Below are positions 1 through 12,759 of a DNA stretch of 64,000 bases, piece by piece; position 1 is the first letter of the stretch; every line of letters starts with the position of its first letter. The notes under the pieces are model-generated. The model did not search any database. It was not told the DNA's origin and worked only from the letters and a program-made list of their open reading frames with translations. The stretch is from the NCBI GenBank assembly GCA_034620365.1, contig JAQGEQ010000161.1:372001-436000 (forward strand), written 5' to 3'. Made by a program: the position numbers and the translations under genes. The DNA is from Pegea sp. RAD2-039. Its lineage: Eukaryota > Chordata > Thaliacea > Salpida > Salpidae.

Positions 1-536
1 GTGTCATCAATTTATTATATTTTTTCTACCTTTTTATTTAGTTACAAATCAGTTACAAATGGTTATTTTGCTTTGTTTTATGATACATTTTTGCAAATAA
101 CTATTTGACAATAAATTCAAATGGAAATTTCTCATTTCAAAACATTTGTAAAATATATATTTTAAACATCAAAAATTCACTACAGTTATATTTTAGTAGG
201 TTTTATGATTTTTGATAATTTTTTGACATCTTTAAAAGTATAACTAACTTTGAAACTTTTAATAAATTCTAAAGATGAAGATATAATCCTCAGAGAAGAA
301 CAATTCTTCAATTGATAGATCAACCTGATTAGGTTTAAACATTTAATATCTTCTTTCTATAAAGTTAAAATTTTAGGCTGTTTTAGTTCTGTATTTTTAT
401 ATAAATTTGTAGCAGTTTAGAAATGGATTTGTATTTTAAAAAGCTATTATTATTTATAAAACTAACTCAGAAATATCTAACTATTATAATTAATCTTATT
501 TTAATCTCAAAAACTGTTGAAAATGTTCTTTTCAGG
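1..536. other. AT-rich spacer, no gene seen
   Basis: No open frame with protein-like composition and no RNA gene recognised. The LINE copy that follows may begin a little inside this stretch, because its 5' edge cannot be fixed without a consensus. Confidence 0.5.
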
Positions 537-2330
537 AAAGTTGGGACAAACGCAAGTTTCTTGCCAAGCTGTATAAACTAAAGATTGACAAAAAGTTCGA
601 GCGCATTAGAGTAGCACATGATATGTGTGAAGATGATCGCTTAGAAAATCAGCGTCTTCTAAAAAAGGCGTATAACCGAAATCAGAAGGAACAACAACCA
701 ACTGATTTCAAATACAAACTTCGAGGTCCACCATGGGCCTTGAGAATTGTCAAGGTTTTTTTTCAAAAAACTGAAGTGGCAAATAACCACTGGATCCACA
801 TCTTCTTTTTCAAACTCTCTCCACACACAATTGTGAAAAACATCTTTCAAGACCATAATATCAATTTACAGAAGCCCATCATCAAATCTCACAAGCATCA
901 AAAACACAATTCTTTTATCACATTAGGTATGTTCTTCACCTCAAGGTCGATTATTAACAAAATTTTCCAATTGAAAGCTCTTTTGCATTCTCAAGATTTC
1001 AATTTTTTTTTATTACTGAAACTTGGTTTGAAACCGTTTTATCCTGATTCTTTTCTGGTTGACGGTAATCTTTTTTGTGTTTTGCGTTGTGACAGACTGT
1101 ATGATAGAGGCGGCGGTGTTTGCGTAATTCATAAAACATCGCTTGCACCCATGATCTCTAAAATTCAGATCGATCCCATTAATCGTCCAGGATTTGAGAT
1201 TATCGCTTTCGATTTTCATTACTCAAAGTCCAAATTTTCTCGTTTTATTAGTGCCTACTTACCATTCTCTAAAATTAATGATGAGGTTACTATTAAGTCC
1301 TTATTGAAGGTTCTGAAATCTCAGAATCCAGCCCACAAAGTCTAAACTTTCTCCCGTAACCCACCTGCAAATTCCTTAAACCAATATTCTTTTATTCCTT
1401 AAATCAGTGGATTTATTATTGAACCAATACTCCATCAATAGATTTATTATTCCACGAATATCTTCGGTCCTAAACCTTGACATTGCTCGATCATCTGACT
1501 TTAAATGGCACAATTTTGTTTTTAAAACCTTTGCAAAATTAATCAATTTTGTCTTCCTTATTCATACTTTTTTATCCATTTATTCAAATTGTACGTACAT
1601 CCAATTCTTGAATACAATGTCAGTGCATGGATGCCATATCAAGTTGGTGATATCAAAAAATTCGAATCTGTTCATGCAACATTTACGAGATTGGTATGCA
1701 GGAAACTTAATATTAAATACGATAGTTATAAACATCGTCTTAGCTTCTTAAATCTAAATACTTTGAAAATTCGAAGAACTAAATACGTCTTACTTCTTAT
1801 TTTTTGAAATTATTAACAACTTAATTGACATTCAGTTTGATGATTTCTTTTCCATTAGTCCTTCCCTCAAGTTATACCAACTCAGACGAAACACATTACA
1901 TCTTAATAAGCCCATATCACCTGGTACATTAATCAGATTGAATTTTTTTCTCAAACCGCACAATTAGTACATGGAACCAGATGCCATCAGACATTGTCAT
2001 GCCAGAATCACTCGTGTTGTTCAAGCAGAAGTTGAACCGTTATAATTTTGCCAACACTGCCATTTCTAAACTGTGAATTTTTCTCCTTTTTTATATTATT
2101 AACATTCTATATAATTGATCACTATTATATATTTTGTAGACTACTGAAATGCCATGTGCTACATTTTTTTCTTTCTATATTTCCATCTTAATTATATATG
2201 ATAGATGTTATTCGTGAGAATGTGTGTTAGCGAGAGGTGCTCTCTTCAGGCACCCTCCTTCGTATTTATTATTTAAATCAATTATTTAAATTATTTATTT
2301 TCGCATTTATTGAAATAAATAACTTTTTGT
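537..2330 (+). mobile_element. Non-LTR retrotransposon (CR1/jockey-like LINE), internally deleted
   Basis: A decayed LINE. Positions about 537-760 read as the end of an ORF1 protein, a charged helical stretch ending in the signature KLRGPPWALRIVK. An apurinic-type endonuclease follows at about 890-1345 (LKALLHSQDF, PDSFLVDG, RCDR..DRGGGVCV, RFISAYLPFSK), frameshifted where the TETW motif should be. At about 1318 the sequence jumps to the downstream end of the reverse transcriptase (the IQPTKS segment), matching positions 24840 and 59275. The whole catalytic RT core is therefore missing. The 3' part (1400-2330) carries stops and ends in the family's conserved tail with a GGTGC/GCACC hairpin at 2236-2254 and an AAATAAATAA end. 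The A-rich tail region is partly duplicated (2262-2325). Dead copy; the superfamily name is by motif only. Confidence 0.85.
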
Positions 2331-3288
2331 AGATAAACTGAATGTCAAAGTGAAGCAATGATTTAAATTTGAAAAAAGTTTAAAAAAGCTTGGAACTTGA
2401 TAAAGGCCATTTCTTCTAACTTTGTGAAATGCTTGAAGTTGGGCGAGAAAACATCAACTGTTTTAGCCTGGGTTCTTTCTCTGAAATTTCAATACAGCTG
2501 AAAGTAGGAAAAAGTTTCTTTGGTTTAATAAATTAATTTTATATCTTTGTAAATTGTTCTGGGATTTGTACTGCTTGAAGCTTGCGATAATTGTTTGAAA
2601 ATATCGATGAAGCACCTAACTGTAACAAGCTTCTTTAAATTGCAGTTTTTGGTCGATGAGTTTAAAAAATTAAATTTGGAAACTTGATCGTTGATGTGCG
2701 TTGGAAGTGCGAAGAAAGAATCAGAAACCAAAGTAGATGAAAGTTCAGGAGTTGTTCTTTTTTGTTACACATTTTTTTAAAGGTATTTTATTAAAATAAT
2801 GAATTTATTCGAATCTAACTTTAATCCAAACTTTTTGCTGTTTAATGTTAAAACTTAATCTAGTTAAGTGTCTTGACTTAAAACTCCTCGCTAAACTCGT
2901 GAAAATCTGCTAGTAAGACACCCTAGCAAATAATAGATAATATAAATATTGCTTGTTAGCTGAGGTCTATTTTTATTCAAGTGATTTTCAATAATCTTAA
3001 AAAAGTCAATAAATTTATTATTAGATTATTATCAACAGTTGTTTACAATTTCATGAAAATATTTCAAGTTAATTCAAAATCGATTTTGAAATATTTTGAT
3101 TATCTTCTTCAAATTCTTTACAACTAATTGTTTGTTTAATTTTTCAAACTTCCAAATAATTCAATAAATGATTTATTGATAATATATCATTGTCGTAAAT
3201 GGATTTTATTCAATTTAATTTTGATGTTAGTATTTAATTCATAATCATTTTTACGCAATATATACTTGATTTACAACAAGTCTGTCTT
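2331..3288. other. Spacer, nothing recognised
   Basis: A 68-codon minus-strand frame at 2525-2731 has somewhat protein-like composition but matches no family I recognise and has no splice or start context. I see no RNA gene. Confidence 0.4.
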
Positions 3289-3662
3289 TGTAGTGTCGCG
3301 GTTATCACGCCGGAAGCTCCCATTCCAGCCCAGGCGGACACTCATTAGTGACAAGGAAAATTCCATACAAAACCCCGGGTAAATGGTCCTTGTTAGTCTG
3401 GTGAACGACAATTTCTAAAAGACGCAAAACTCCGAATTAAAAGCTGAAGTTGGTGTCCCATAGGCAATTTGCCGCTGTACTCAGTGTCGTTCTGGCAGCT
3501 CCTGCGACGTCAGTTGGGCGTAGTTGTATCAGTTCTTCTGTTCCGCTTGATAACCTGACTTGCGTGGAGGTTGGAATCCTACTACATTGACAAAGACTGG
3601 ATTTCCATAATTTCTGCTCTGGCTTACATTCTGCCCGTTTTCTGCCGAAGCAGGCCATACTA
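3289..3662 (+). repeat. tRNA-derived SINE-like repeat, copy A
   Basis: About 370 bp, markedly more GC-rich than its surroundings and alignable over its whole length with 57531-57870. Shared blocks include CGCAAAACTCCGA, GCTGTACTCAGTGTCGTT and GGGCGTAG. The first ~60 bp look like a degenerate tRNA with an A-box-like TAGTGTCGCGGTTA and a decayed B box. A tRNA-like head followed by a family-specific body is the organisation of a SINE. Confidence 0.65.
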
Positions 3663-6600
3663 ACTACTAATAAGTTGATAAATTGTTAATAAATTATTTT
3701 GGAGATATCTTCCAAGACTTCTAGATATAAATTGAAGTTATTCAAGAAATTTATTATAAATTAAAAGTTAGAAAACTTGTTTGATTTCTAATTGTAAAAT
3801 ATTTTAAGAAATTATTAGGGAAAATTTAACTTTTTCTTTGGACCTTCAACAAATTATTTCACAAAAAGTCTTTGAATATTCACAAAAATTTACTCATCTG
3901 TTTGACTATGAAGATTTTGCTGGAAGATGTTCATCAGTCCCACATCTGATGAGGCATTTCTTACAAATTTCATCTTATCGTGACTTTAAAAGATATATTT
4001 GGTGATTGTTAATAAAGAATGAAATTTTATTGAAGAGATTATATTTTTTGTAGATTAAAAAAATTTCTGCAAAAATATTCTTTTTCTATAGGTATCGTCT
4101 TAGATATATCAAATATAACGTTCAATAAAATATTTAAAATGATTGAAAAGATAAAACTTTAGCCAAAAATATGCTTATTTATTGTTATAGTTTTATATTT
4201 AATGATATTTTTAAACAAATGAATACTATACAGAAGTTTGCTCTTTTACATAAAATCAATCTTATTAAATTTCATTATTCTTACAAACAACCTTTTTAAA
4301 CGAAGTCCTAAAGCAGATAATATAAACAAGATTAAAGCTCACAATTTGCAAGGAAATATAATTTGTTTTGAGAACATTTATAACATTTTGTCTAAGTTTA
4401 AATTATTATTATTAACACTGATGAAATAGTACAACTAAGTTTTAGGATAACTGTTTTAAAATTCCAAAGATGTAGAACTTGTTGAAAAGCTATCATGACA
4501 GTTAAGTAGAATTATTAAAATAATTCTAATGTTTTTTTACACCTCAAACCAAGTACATTTTAATCTATCACAAACTTTAAATTATAAAAATTATCTTATG
4601 CAAATCATAATAATTATTTCGTTTTTATATTACTTTTGTCTGTTGATGATTTAATTTAGTTTAATGTAATTCAATGGAGTTATTTTCAAAACTGATCTTT
4701 TTGTACTTAATTATATTGATGAGTTTTAATTTAAAAACTTAAATTTTGAAAACATGATAACAAATTGAAATTTAAATATAAACAAAGGTCCTTCATTGGT
4801 TTTGTGAATTTTGCTTTAAAAACTAATTCTCAAATTTTCATTGCATAATAAATAGAAATATTCGATTTTAATTCCAACTGTTTTTACTTATAACTTTAAT
4901 CTTAAAACAGCATAAATGACCTTTTTGAATTATCATTTTACAATTAAAAGCTAAAATTGAAACAGTTTTCTTGAAATCCTATTAAGGAACTTGGCCAAAA
5001 AATAAACTTATTTACATTTAGGTGTAAATACTATTTTTGACAATTTGAATGTTTTATTTTTAAAGAGCCTTATATATACAACCAAAGAGATGAAATCAAA
5101 AAACGCTTTTTAAGTAAAAAGATTTTATTATGTACAACTTCACCAAAATGACAAAACTTCAAAAAATAAAATAGAAAAGATAAATTTACTTCAAAATGAA
5201 CTTTTCCATAAAATACTTTAGCAGCAAATAATTTCTGCAACATAATCATTTTAACTCTTTTTGAAATTGCCTATAAATCAATTTTTATGCAAATAGAAAC
5301 AAAAAAGTTTATATCAACTTTTAATCAAAATATGGGGTGACATTTTGATCAATAAACAAATAAAAATGTCTTGTTTTATTGGTCTAATTGGTCTCATCTT
5401 TGATAGACACAACTTTTTTTAGTGAAAAAAAACGTTTTTTTCATAAGGATTGCAGTTGAAAAACTTTTTGCTTATTTATATATAATAGTATGTATCACAA
5501 GATATAACATGTAATATATGTAAATACTATTACAAAAAGTATTTTAGTACAGAAAAACTAACCACAACAAACAAAAAAGATTTTTTTAAATTTAAAAACA
5601 TTTAGAATCATATATTTTCTTAAATAAGTCAAACAAAATTTAAGAAAAGTCGTTTAAACAATTTTAAAGACAAATTTTATAGTGAATAGTATAAACTTAA
5701 AAATATGATTTGGAGAAAAATCTATAACATTTAGAGCTAACTTTAATAATTTTATAGTTTTTTAACAAAAGACAAAAATCAGTAAGAACGTTTTATTGAT
5801 AACAAATATTTTTCTTAATATCAAATTTATTTGTTTCACTAAATGCTAGATTTAGTAAACTAATTTAATATGAAGATGTTTTGTAATTAGATAATTATCT
5901 AATTTTACTTTTATTATTAACATACATTTCAATGATAAAATTGTTCTCTTGAAGGTGTAGATAAATTAATTATAAGCTTTAAAAACTTAAATTGTAATTC
6001 AATACTTGCTTAATAAAGCAAATAGTAAAAATAATTTCTTGATTAGCTTATATTTACAATTTTCAATTATAATTTTTACTCTTGTTAATATCCTTTCATA
6101 AAAATTTTTTATAAGGTGTACCCCCACATGCTTTTTAATATCAGTAAAATGCTTTTATAAATTAAGAAATATTATGTTTGTATTTTCAAAAATATTTTCT
6201 TAAACATTCTGTAAAATACAAATTTTTAGATTAGATATGATTAGTGCATTGATAAAATATTCTTTAATATTAATTCTTGCATAAAAAGATGAAATATGAG
6301 ATTATCTTTTAAAGTTGTAAGTTACCAAAAAATATTATGTAAATACATTCTTTTGTGTTTGTTTTATGAATTTAGGAAATTTTTTATTTATTTCTAGTTT
6401 AAAATTTTTTTTTTAATTATTTTAATTAAATTGCATGTTTTTTAATGTGCTTCTTTCAAATTTCTGTCAATTTTATATCCTACTTATTTTATAAAAACAT
6501 GATTGGTAACTCTTATTTTCGTAATTGTTTGTAAAACTCATGAGTTACTCGTGCCACTTCTGCTTATCACGGCTTCTGAAATGTCTCGGTTGCCGTACCT

Positions 6601-9265
6601 CTTTTGCGGTTGTCTATTTTTTAACCCTATTGAAATGCAAATAATTAAAATTTCTTAAAAGTATGAATAAAATCTAATTAATTACTTTATAAATAAATTT
6701 CTCCAATTTTGTTTTTCATTTTGTGCCATAAAAGCTGTCGTTGCTATAAAAAACTTGTTTATATTTTGAAATTATTGCATTCATATAACTTTGTTTTGTT
6801 TGCTTATATTTTATATTTTTTAACTTTTTATTTCAAAGTACTTTATATATTAGATAAAAACAATTTATTTTATCAAATATTTTATTATGCTTTCAAATAA
6901 ATGCAATTTATTTAGTGATTATTGATTAGAGTATAATTTTTCATTAAATATAAAGTTTCTTATTTCTACGCATTGATGTGATTTTATTAATTTCAAAATT
7001 TACCATCTTTTCAAAGTTATGACTTGAAAATAAATTCTCTTTTGCTTCTTATCCGTTTATTAAAATTACAACATTTAGAAATGGAAACTTTTAGAAATCA
7101 AGCTTATATAAAGTAAAACGAATTCATAAAAAGTTTTTATTTTTATAACTTTTTAATCAGTTTATGTTTATATTTTACAAATATAATTGCTTTTAAATTA
7201 ATAAGCTAAAGCATAATAAAATAGGTTTAGTTGCTTTTAATGGTAAAGTTTTTCCAAATTTGTTATTAAAATTATATCAAATACTTAGATATTGTTGAAG
7301 AAAATTTGTTTTTTATTTCTACTGGTTAAAGATCTGTAATTTATGTTCGGCATATAACTAAAAATGTATATAAAAATGTTTATTTTTGAAAAAGTATTTA
7401 GTTTTTTCATGCTTTCCTATAGATTTTAGTTGTGAGAGTCACCCATCTACAAACAAGCACATTTTGATAAACTTTTTTCTTTTACAAAATCAGAGAGACT
7501 TTTACCAGTAAAGCTTACCTTGCGTAGATTTTTCGTGATGACGTCATCAGTCTTGATGATGCTCATTTTATATTACTTATTTTCTTTGGTTGTTTTCTGC
7601 GTAATTTTTTTAGGTGATGATGATTTACTGACATTTCAGTTTGGTATAAATGATTTTTTAACAATATTTTTAATTCAATAAGAATAAAAACAGTTTATAA
7701 TCATAAAAGAGAATTATTGAAACATTTTTTACTTTAATTTGATAGCAGAAACATAAAAAATATAGAAAAAATAATAAAATAAAGTTTTTCTATATTTAAA
7801 ATCTCCAAAAGATTAACAGATTCGATTTTATATCTACCTAAGTATACAAATAAAATTATAAACAATAAAAAAAAACTACTAAATATTAGTTTTAATTTGT
7901 TATTAGTAATTAAAATGTTATTCTTTCTTAATATATTTTAAAAAGTTAATTTTTACTCAATTTTTAACTTTTAAAAGATTTAAAAAAACCTTTATTTTTA
8001 TCTTGAAGCATTAGATTAATTTTAATTGCATGCTGTAATTTTTAAGTTAAATATATTGTTTGAGTTTTATTTCCACCACCGTTGAAAAGCAAAACTTGAT
8101 AATAAAAATTTGTTAATCTTTAAAATTTATTTTTAATTTTTACTGAAATTTACTTAAAAAGCTTTTAGAAAATAAACAAATTTTGATTTTAGATTGTTGT
8201 TTTAAGAAATTAATTTTATTTAATTTGACTTTCAGTAATTTTGTTTATGCGTGTTTTTTCAGATTATATTTTTATGTATTTATTTTATAAAAATCAAAAG
8301 TTAGAATAATTAAAGCTATTTGTTTGTAAATTTTCTTATCTTTTTCTTAATAATTTTAAAGTTTTGATAAAAAATTTATTGTGAAATTTAATATTTTATA
8401 TGCATTAACTAGGATAGATATCAAATATTATTAGAATAATAATTTCAAATGGTATTAAACTGACGAATTTTCTTCTATGAATTATAAACGTCAAAGTCTT
8501 AATATAATATTTCTAAGAGTTTTACATCAAAGCTAATATTATTTGCGAGCAAACTAAATATAACTTCTCTAATATCTACTAAAAATTCCGTTTATTAAAT
8601 TAAAATTTTGGTTTTCAGGTGTTTTTTCTTCTGATGTTGTTTTAATCTTTTTATTTTTATAATTTTCAGCAATATTTTTGTGAAATATTTTGTCAACTGC
8701 TATATTATTGCTTTCAAAAAATATTAAAAAAATAATTTTTTCTGAATTGCAATTTGTGAAAATAAACAAAATCATTAACTACGATTTTTCAACCAAAGAA
8801 ATTATAACATTAAAAAGTTATATTTTGTTGTATGTTCAAATATAAACTCAATTCGTCAACCACCAAGTTTTTTAATTGGTTAAATAAATTTGTATTTATA
8901 AAATATATTGTTACAATAATACTATTTAGTATCCAAATATTATTTATTTTCTTTAAATTTTCTTCTGAAACTTACCTTTAAACCTTTTCATTTTACTAAA
9001 AAATTGTTATCTAAATTAATCTGTTTAGAAATTTTCTAAATTTGACGTTTTTTGTAAAATAACATTTGAATTTTAGACAGTATGAATTTAAAATAATGTT
9101 TGTAAAAAGTATTTTACTGTCAGAAAAATTTTTTGTGAATCTGTTTTATTGTTTTAAAAGGTTTTTTTTATTACTTAAATCAAATTTAAAAAACACAAAC
9201 TCTGCTAACAAGTTTTTATTTAGTTTACAAAAAGTATCTTTGACACTTTACAATTAACAACAAAC
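3663..9265. other. Long AT-rich intergenic region
   Basis: About 5.6 kb without a gene I can support. Open frames at 4238-4429, 6709-6900, 8569-8775 and 9066-9257 are Lys/Asn/Ile/Phe/Leu-rich chance frames. A short GC-richer island lies at about 6535-6625, and a perfect CRE-type palindrome at 7536-7549. Anything regulatory here would be upstream of the first KDM2 gene. Confidence 0.6.
7536..7549. promoter_or_regulatory. Perfect 14-bp palindrome containing a CRE (TGACGTCA)
   Basis: TGATGACGTCATCA is its own reverse complement and contains the consensus CREB/ATF half-site dimer. It lies 1.8 kb upstream of the first KDM2 start codon. Function is inferred from the motif only. Confidence 0.3.
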
Positions 9266-9275
9266 TTCTTTTTAG
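9266..9275 (+). other. 3' splice-acceptor-like site before KDM2 copy 1 start
   Basis: CTTCTTTTTAG, with AG at 9274-9275, lies 35 nt before the ATG. A second pyrimidine-rich candidate, TTCTCCTTACAG, ends at 9292. Either could receive a spliced leader or end a 5'-UTR intron. Confidence 0.4.
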
Positions 9276-9310
9276 GGTATTTCTCCTTACAGTTTAGCAG
9301 TTGTTAAAAT

Positions 9311-12300
9311 ATGAGTGATAGAAGTCTTAGACACAAAACAGTACCTGTATATGATGATGATGAACAAGTCGAAAATGAAATCGCTGGAAACCGAACTTAT
9401 GATGTCACAGAAAAACTATTTTCTAGAAAATATTGTGATGTATTGATTACAGAAATGCATGATGGAACTGAACTCAGATTTGAAGATATCCAAAAAAATG
9501 GTTTCAATACACCTCTTAAGATCAAAAATAATAAAGGACTGGGTAAGTTTGTTGTTTAATAGTCCTTATTTGTGTTTTTTTAATATCTTCAAAATTATTT
9601 ATAGTAAATATATCAAAATTTGTTTTGTAATTAATTTTGGTTTATCAAAGTTTTTTTTTACAATTTAACAGCTAAACATCATTTTCTGAAAAATTTTTAT
9701 TTTCTTAAATAAGTATCTACTGATATTTACTGATTCATAAAATAATAATTGTTACTAACTTCAGAAGATATCTATTATGTATAATTGTCCCAAAGTTAAT
9801 CATTGACCAAACTAGATGTTCAGTAATTACTTTTTCAATAAATTTGTAGTTTTTACTTTCTGTTAAATATAAAATCTCAATCATGTTGTCACCGTTTGAA
9901 CCTCTAACTTCATTGCAAGAATTTTAAATAAATAATTCTTAATAGTAATTGTGTAGTATCACAACAGGGAATTTTTTATTTGCACATGAAGCAGTTTAAA
10001 ATGGTAGTTTACAATATTTTCTCCTAGAAGTTTAACATCAATAAAAACTCAGCAAAATTATCATTAAATAAATTTTATAAATAGTTTAAAAAATTCAAAT
10101 TATCTGTTTTTTCAAACTTAAAGCTTACAACTTTTGAACTTTATTTTCATAATCTTATTTTAGTAATTCCTTATCAGTTTTTGATGCAACAACTTTTTTA
10201 GGAATGACTTTACCAGAAGGTGAATTTACAGTTTCGAATGTGAAATCTTTGGTTGGAAGTAGAAGGATGGTTGATGTTATGGAATGTAAGACTCAAAGAG
10301 CACTTGAGATGTCAATGAAAGACTTTGAACGTTATTTTACTGGTGTTGATAGAACACAGGTTTATAACGTGATATCTCTAGAATTTTCTCACTCAAAATT
10401 AGAACCATATGTGAAACGACCAAAAGTTGTAGATTGTATGGACTGGATTGATCTTGCTTGGCCACGTCATTTAAAAGAAGATCAAACTGAACAGTCAAAT
10501 AGTATGCTTCAAATGAAGTACCCTAAAGTTCAAAAGTATTGTCTGATGTCTGTAGGTGGTTGTTATACAGATTTTCATATTGATTTTGGTGGTACTTCAG
10601 TCTGGTATCATATATTAAAAGGTGGTAAAGTGTTTTGGTTAATTCCACCAACAGAAACCAATCTTCGATTTTATGAAAAATGGACCTTATCTGGAAATCA
10701 AGGTGATGTATTTTTCGGTGATTTGGTTGAAAAATGTGAACGAGTTCATTTGCAAACTGGAGATTCACTTATGATTCCAAGTGGATGGATTCATTCAGTT
10801 TATACATCAGAAGACTCTTTAGTTTTTGGCGGTAACTTTCTCAATTCATTCAATATTCCGATGCAAATCAAAGTTGCTGAGATTGAAGCTAAATTAAAAG
10901 TACCTCCTCGTTTTCGATTTCCATTTTTTAATGAGTTAAACTGGTATGTTCTTGATCGTTATGTACATTGCCTCATGGGTGTCTCTTTTATGTCTCCCGA
11001 GTATAAAACTCTTAATGGTCTTCAAATATCAGAAAACTTTGGCGACGTAAACGAAAAAACTGAAAATGGTTTCAGTAAAGTAAATTTAACTTCATTTGAA
11101 CTAGAGGGTCTTTCGTTGCTGGTAAAAAAGCTGGAAAGTCTACCAATTTCAAAAAGATGCATTCCTTCTGGTATCGTCGACCCAGAAGGACTTATTCGAA
11201 ACGCAAAACTGATGTTAGCTCAACATAAAAAAGATGATTTCGACCTTGCTGCAACCGGAAAAGCAGTCGTCAGCTGGCCGATTAGGAAAAAACGAAAGGA
11301 AGAAATAAAACCGCGAAAACTGAAGGCGCCATCAGCAATGAAAGTGAAACCTTTGACAGTGAAGAAGACAAATGGAAGAGTTAGAAGAGTCCGTTGCAAG
11401 AAGTGTGAAGCTTGTTTAAGAGAAGACTGCAGAATGTGTAATTTCTGTCGTGATATGAAGAAATTTGGAGGTCCAGGAACTATGAAACAAACTTGTGAAA
11501 AACGAAAATGTTTAAATCCAATCTTACCAAGTAGAATGAAAGAAGAAGTTCCTCTTGAAGTAGTTCCTCCTGTAGCTGTCCAAGTAAAAATCGAGCAGCC
11601 AGACACTTCCTTTTCTAGTCACACGGAATCTGATGTAGATGAACCTTTGAATAAAGTCGCAAAGATTTATAAAAGTGAATTTAAACAGGAAAGCTCTTTA
11701 TCATCAGATGAAGATAACGGATCACAGCCACCTCTTCCACGACTTGTTGTTAAAAGAGTGAATTTGGAAGAGAAACAGCGGGTCTCAGTAAGTCCTGCTT
11801 CCTCCGAAGTATCCACTATTTCCGATTCGTCTAGTCCTATTGTGTTTGATAAAAATATTTGGATGAATATCATGAAATATCTTCCACAAGATGATCTAAG
11901 GATGATGTCTTGTGTGAACAAATCTTTACTGACTTATGCTTCTGATAGACAGTTCTGGAAACATTGTGATTATGATAATCAGCAGTTAGATCAAAATATA
12001 ATGGAGTTTTTGGTTAGAAGAAGCCCCAAATCTCTGAGTATCGCCAAAACTAATATTAGTTATGATGATTTGTTGTGGTTAGTTAGAAGGTTACCTGAAC
12101 TTCGAGTTTTGAATTTATCTCAAAACTCCTGGAGTTGTGTCGCAGCACTCACTGATGATTCATGTCCCCATTTGACTTCCTTGGATATCTCTTGGGTGGA
12201 AAAACTTGCTGATGAGCAGTTGAATACTTTGCTGTCCCTGCCTTCAGAAGTTCGTCCAGGTCGTTTAGTGCCACAGTTGAAAATGGGGTTTTGTAGGGAC

Positions 12301-12639
12301 CTTAATCTTAGTGGTCTTAATATTACAAATGTTTCTTTGAAACTTATCGCAAATAAGCTTCTTCATTTGGAAAAAATCAACATCAGCTTTTGTCCTATAA
12401 CAGATGAAGGGATTAAGTTCCTTTGTTCAGGTGGATCTGATAAGTTACACACAATATTAGCTAAATGTTGTGCCAATTTAACAAATGAAACAATTGTGAG
12501 TTTAGAAAACTTATCTTTATTGAAAGAAGTTGACTTAAGCAGATGTATGAAAATTAGTCCCATAAAATGTTTGATTCTTTGTCAGAAGAAGATTGGCTTA
12601 CGGCAGTCAGTCGACCCAAAGCATCTCATTTCTGTATAA
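9311..12639 (+). CDS. KDM2: Lysine demethylase 2 (JmjC, CXXC, F-box, LRR), tandem copy 1
   Basis: Two exons, 9311-9542 and 10202-12639 (GT-AG intron, phase 1), giving 889 aa. KDM2 proteins remove methyl groups from histone H3 K36 (and K4 in some) in the nucleus, target CpG DNA through CXXC, and join SCF ubiquitin ligases through the F-box. Visible modules: N-terminal segment before JmjC; JmjC with iron ligands H203 and D205 (DFHIDFGG) and H275 (PSGWIHSVY) and 2-oxoglutarate lysine K220; CXXC finger at about 470-518 with all eight cysteines and KFGG; acidic/Ser-rich hinge; F-box at about 629-670; leucine-rich repeats to the end. All catalytic residues are present, so it is predicted to be active. 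The PHD finger that sits between CXXC and F-box in vertebrate KDM2A/B is absent. The second exon is an uninterrupted 2.4 kb. Much of it is near-identical to copy 2, 8 kb downstream. Confidence 0.97.
10158..11210 (+). repeat. Near-identical tract 1 (JmjC half), copy 1
   Basis: Matches 18322-19375 with, by eye, about four substitutions and one T insertion over 1.05 kb, starting inside the intron and ending abruptly at codon level after the JmjC/helical region. Outside the tract the two genes diverge at once. Confidence 0.9.
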
Positions 12640-12670
12640 AATAAGCTGATGTGAATATTTTGTTTTTAAC
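11851..12670 (+). repeat. Near-identical tract 2 (F-box/LRR half), copy 1
   Basis: Matches 19929-20748 with about three differences in 820 bp: one synonymous, one Met/Ile, and one in the stop codon (TAA here, TAG in copy 2). Identity extends about 31 nt into the 3' UTR and then stops. Confidence 0.9.
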
Positions 12671-12753
12671 AACATAACCTTGATGTACATTGATAATTTT
12701 GTTGACTTTCAGAAGGTTTTAACTTAATTTTTACTACCTGTAATTATTAAACC

Positions 12754-12759
12754 AATAAA
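12754..12759 (+). terminator. Poly(A) signal AATAAA, KDM2 copy 1
   Basis: First canonical AATAAA after the stop codon, about 115 nt downstream. Confidence 0.5.

Noticed and set aside
623..1345. 240-codon open frame as a host gene
   Set aside because: Its motifs (RGPPW, GGGVC, SAYLPFSK) are those of LINE ORF1/endonuclease and it leads into a LINE tail.
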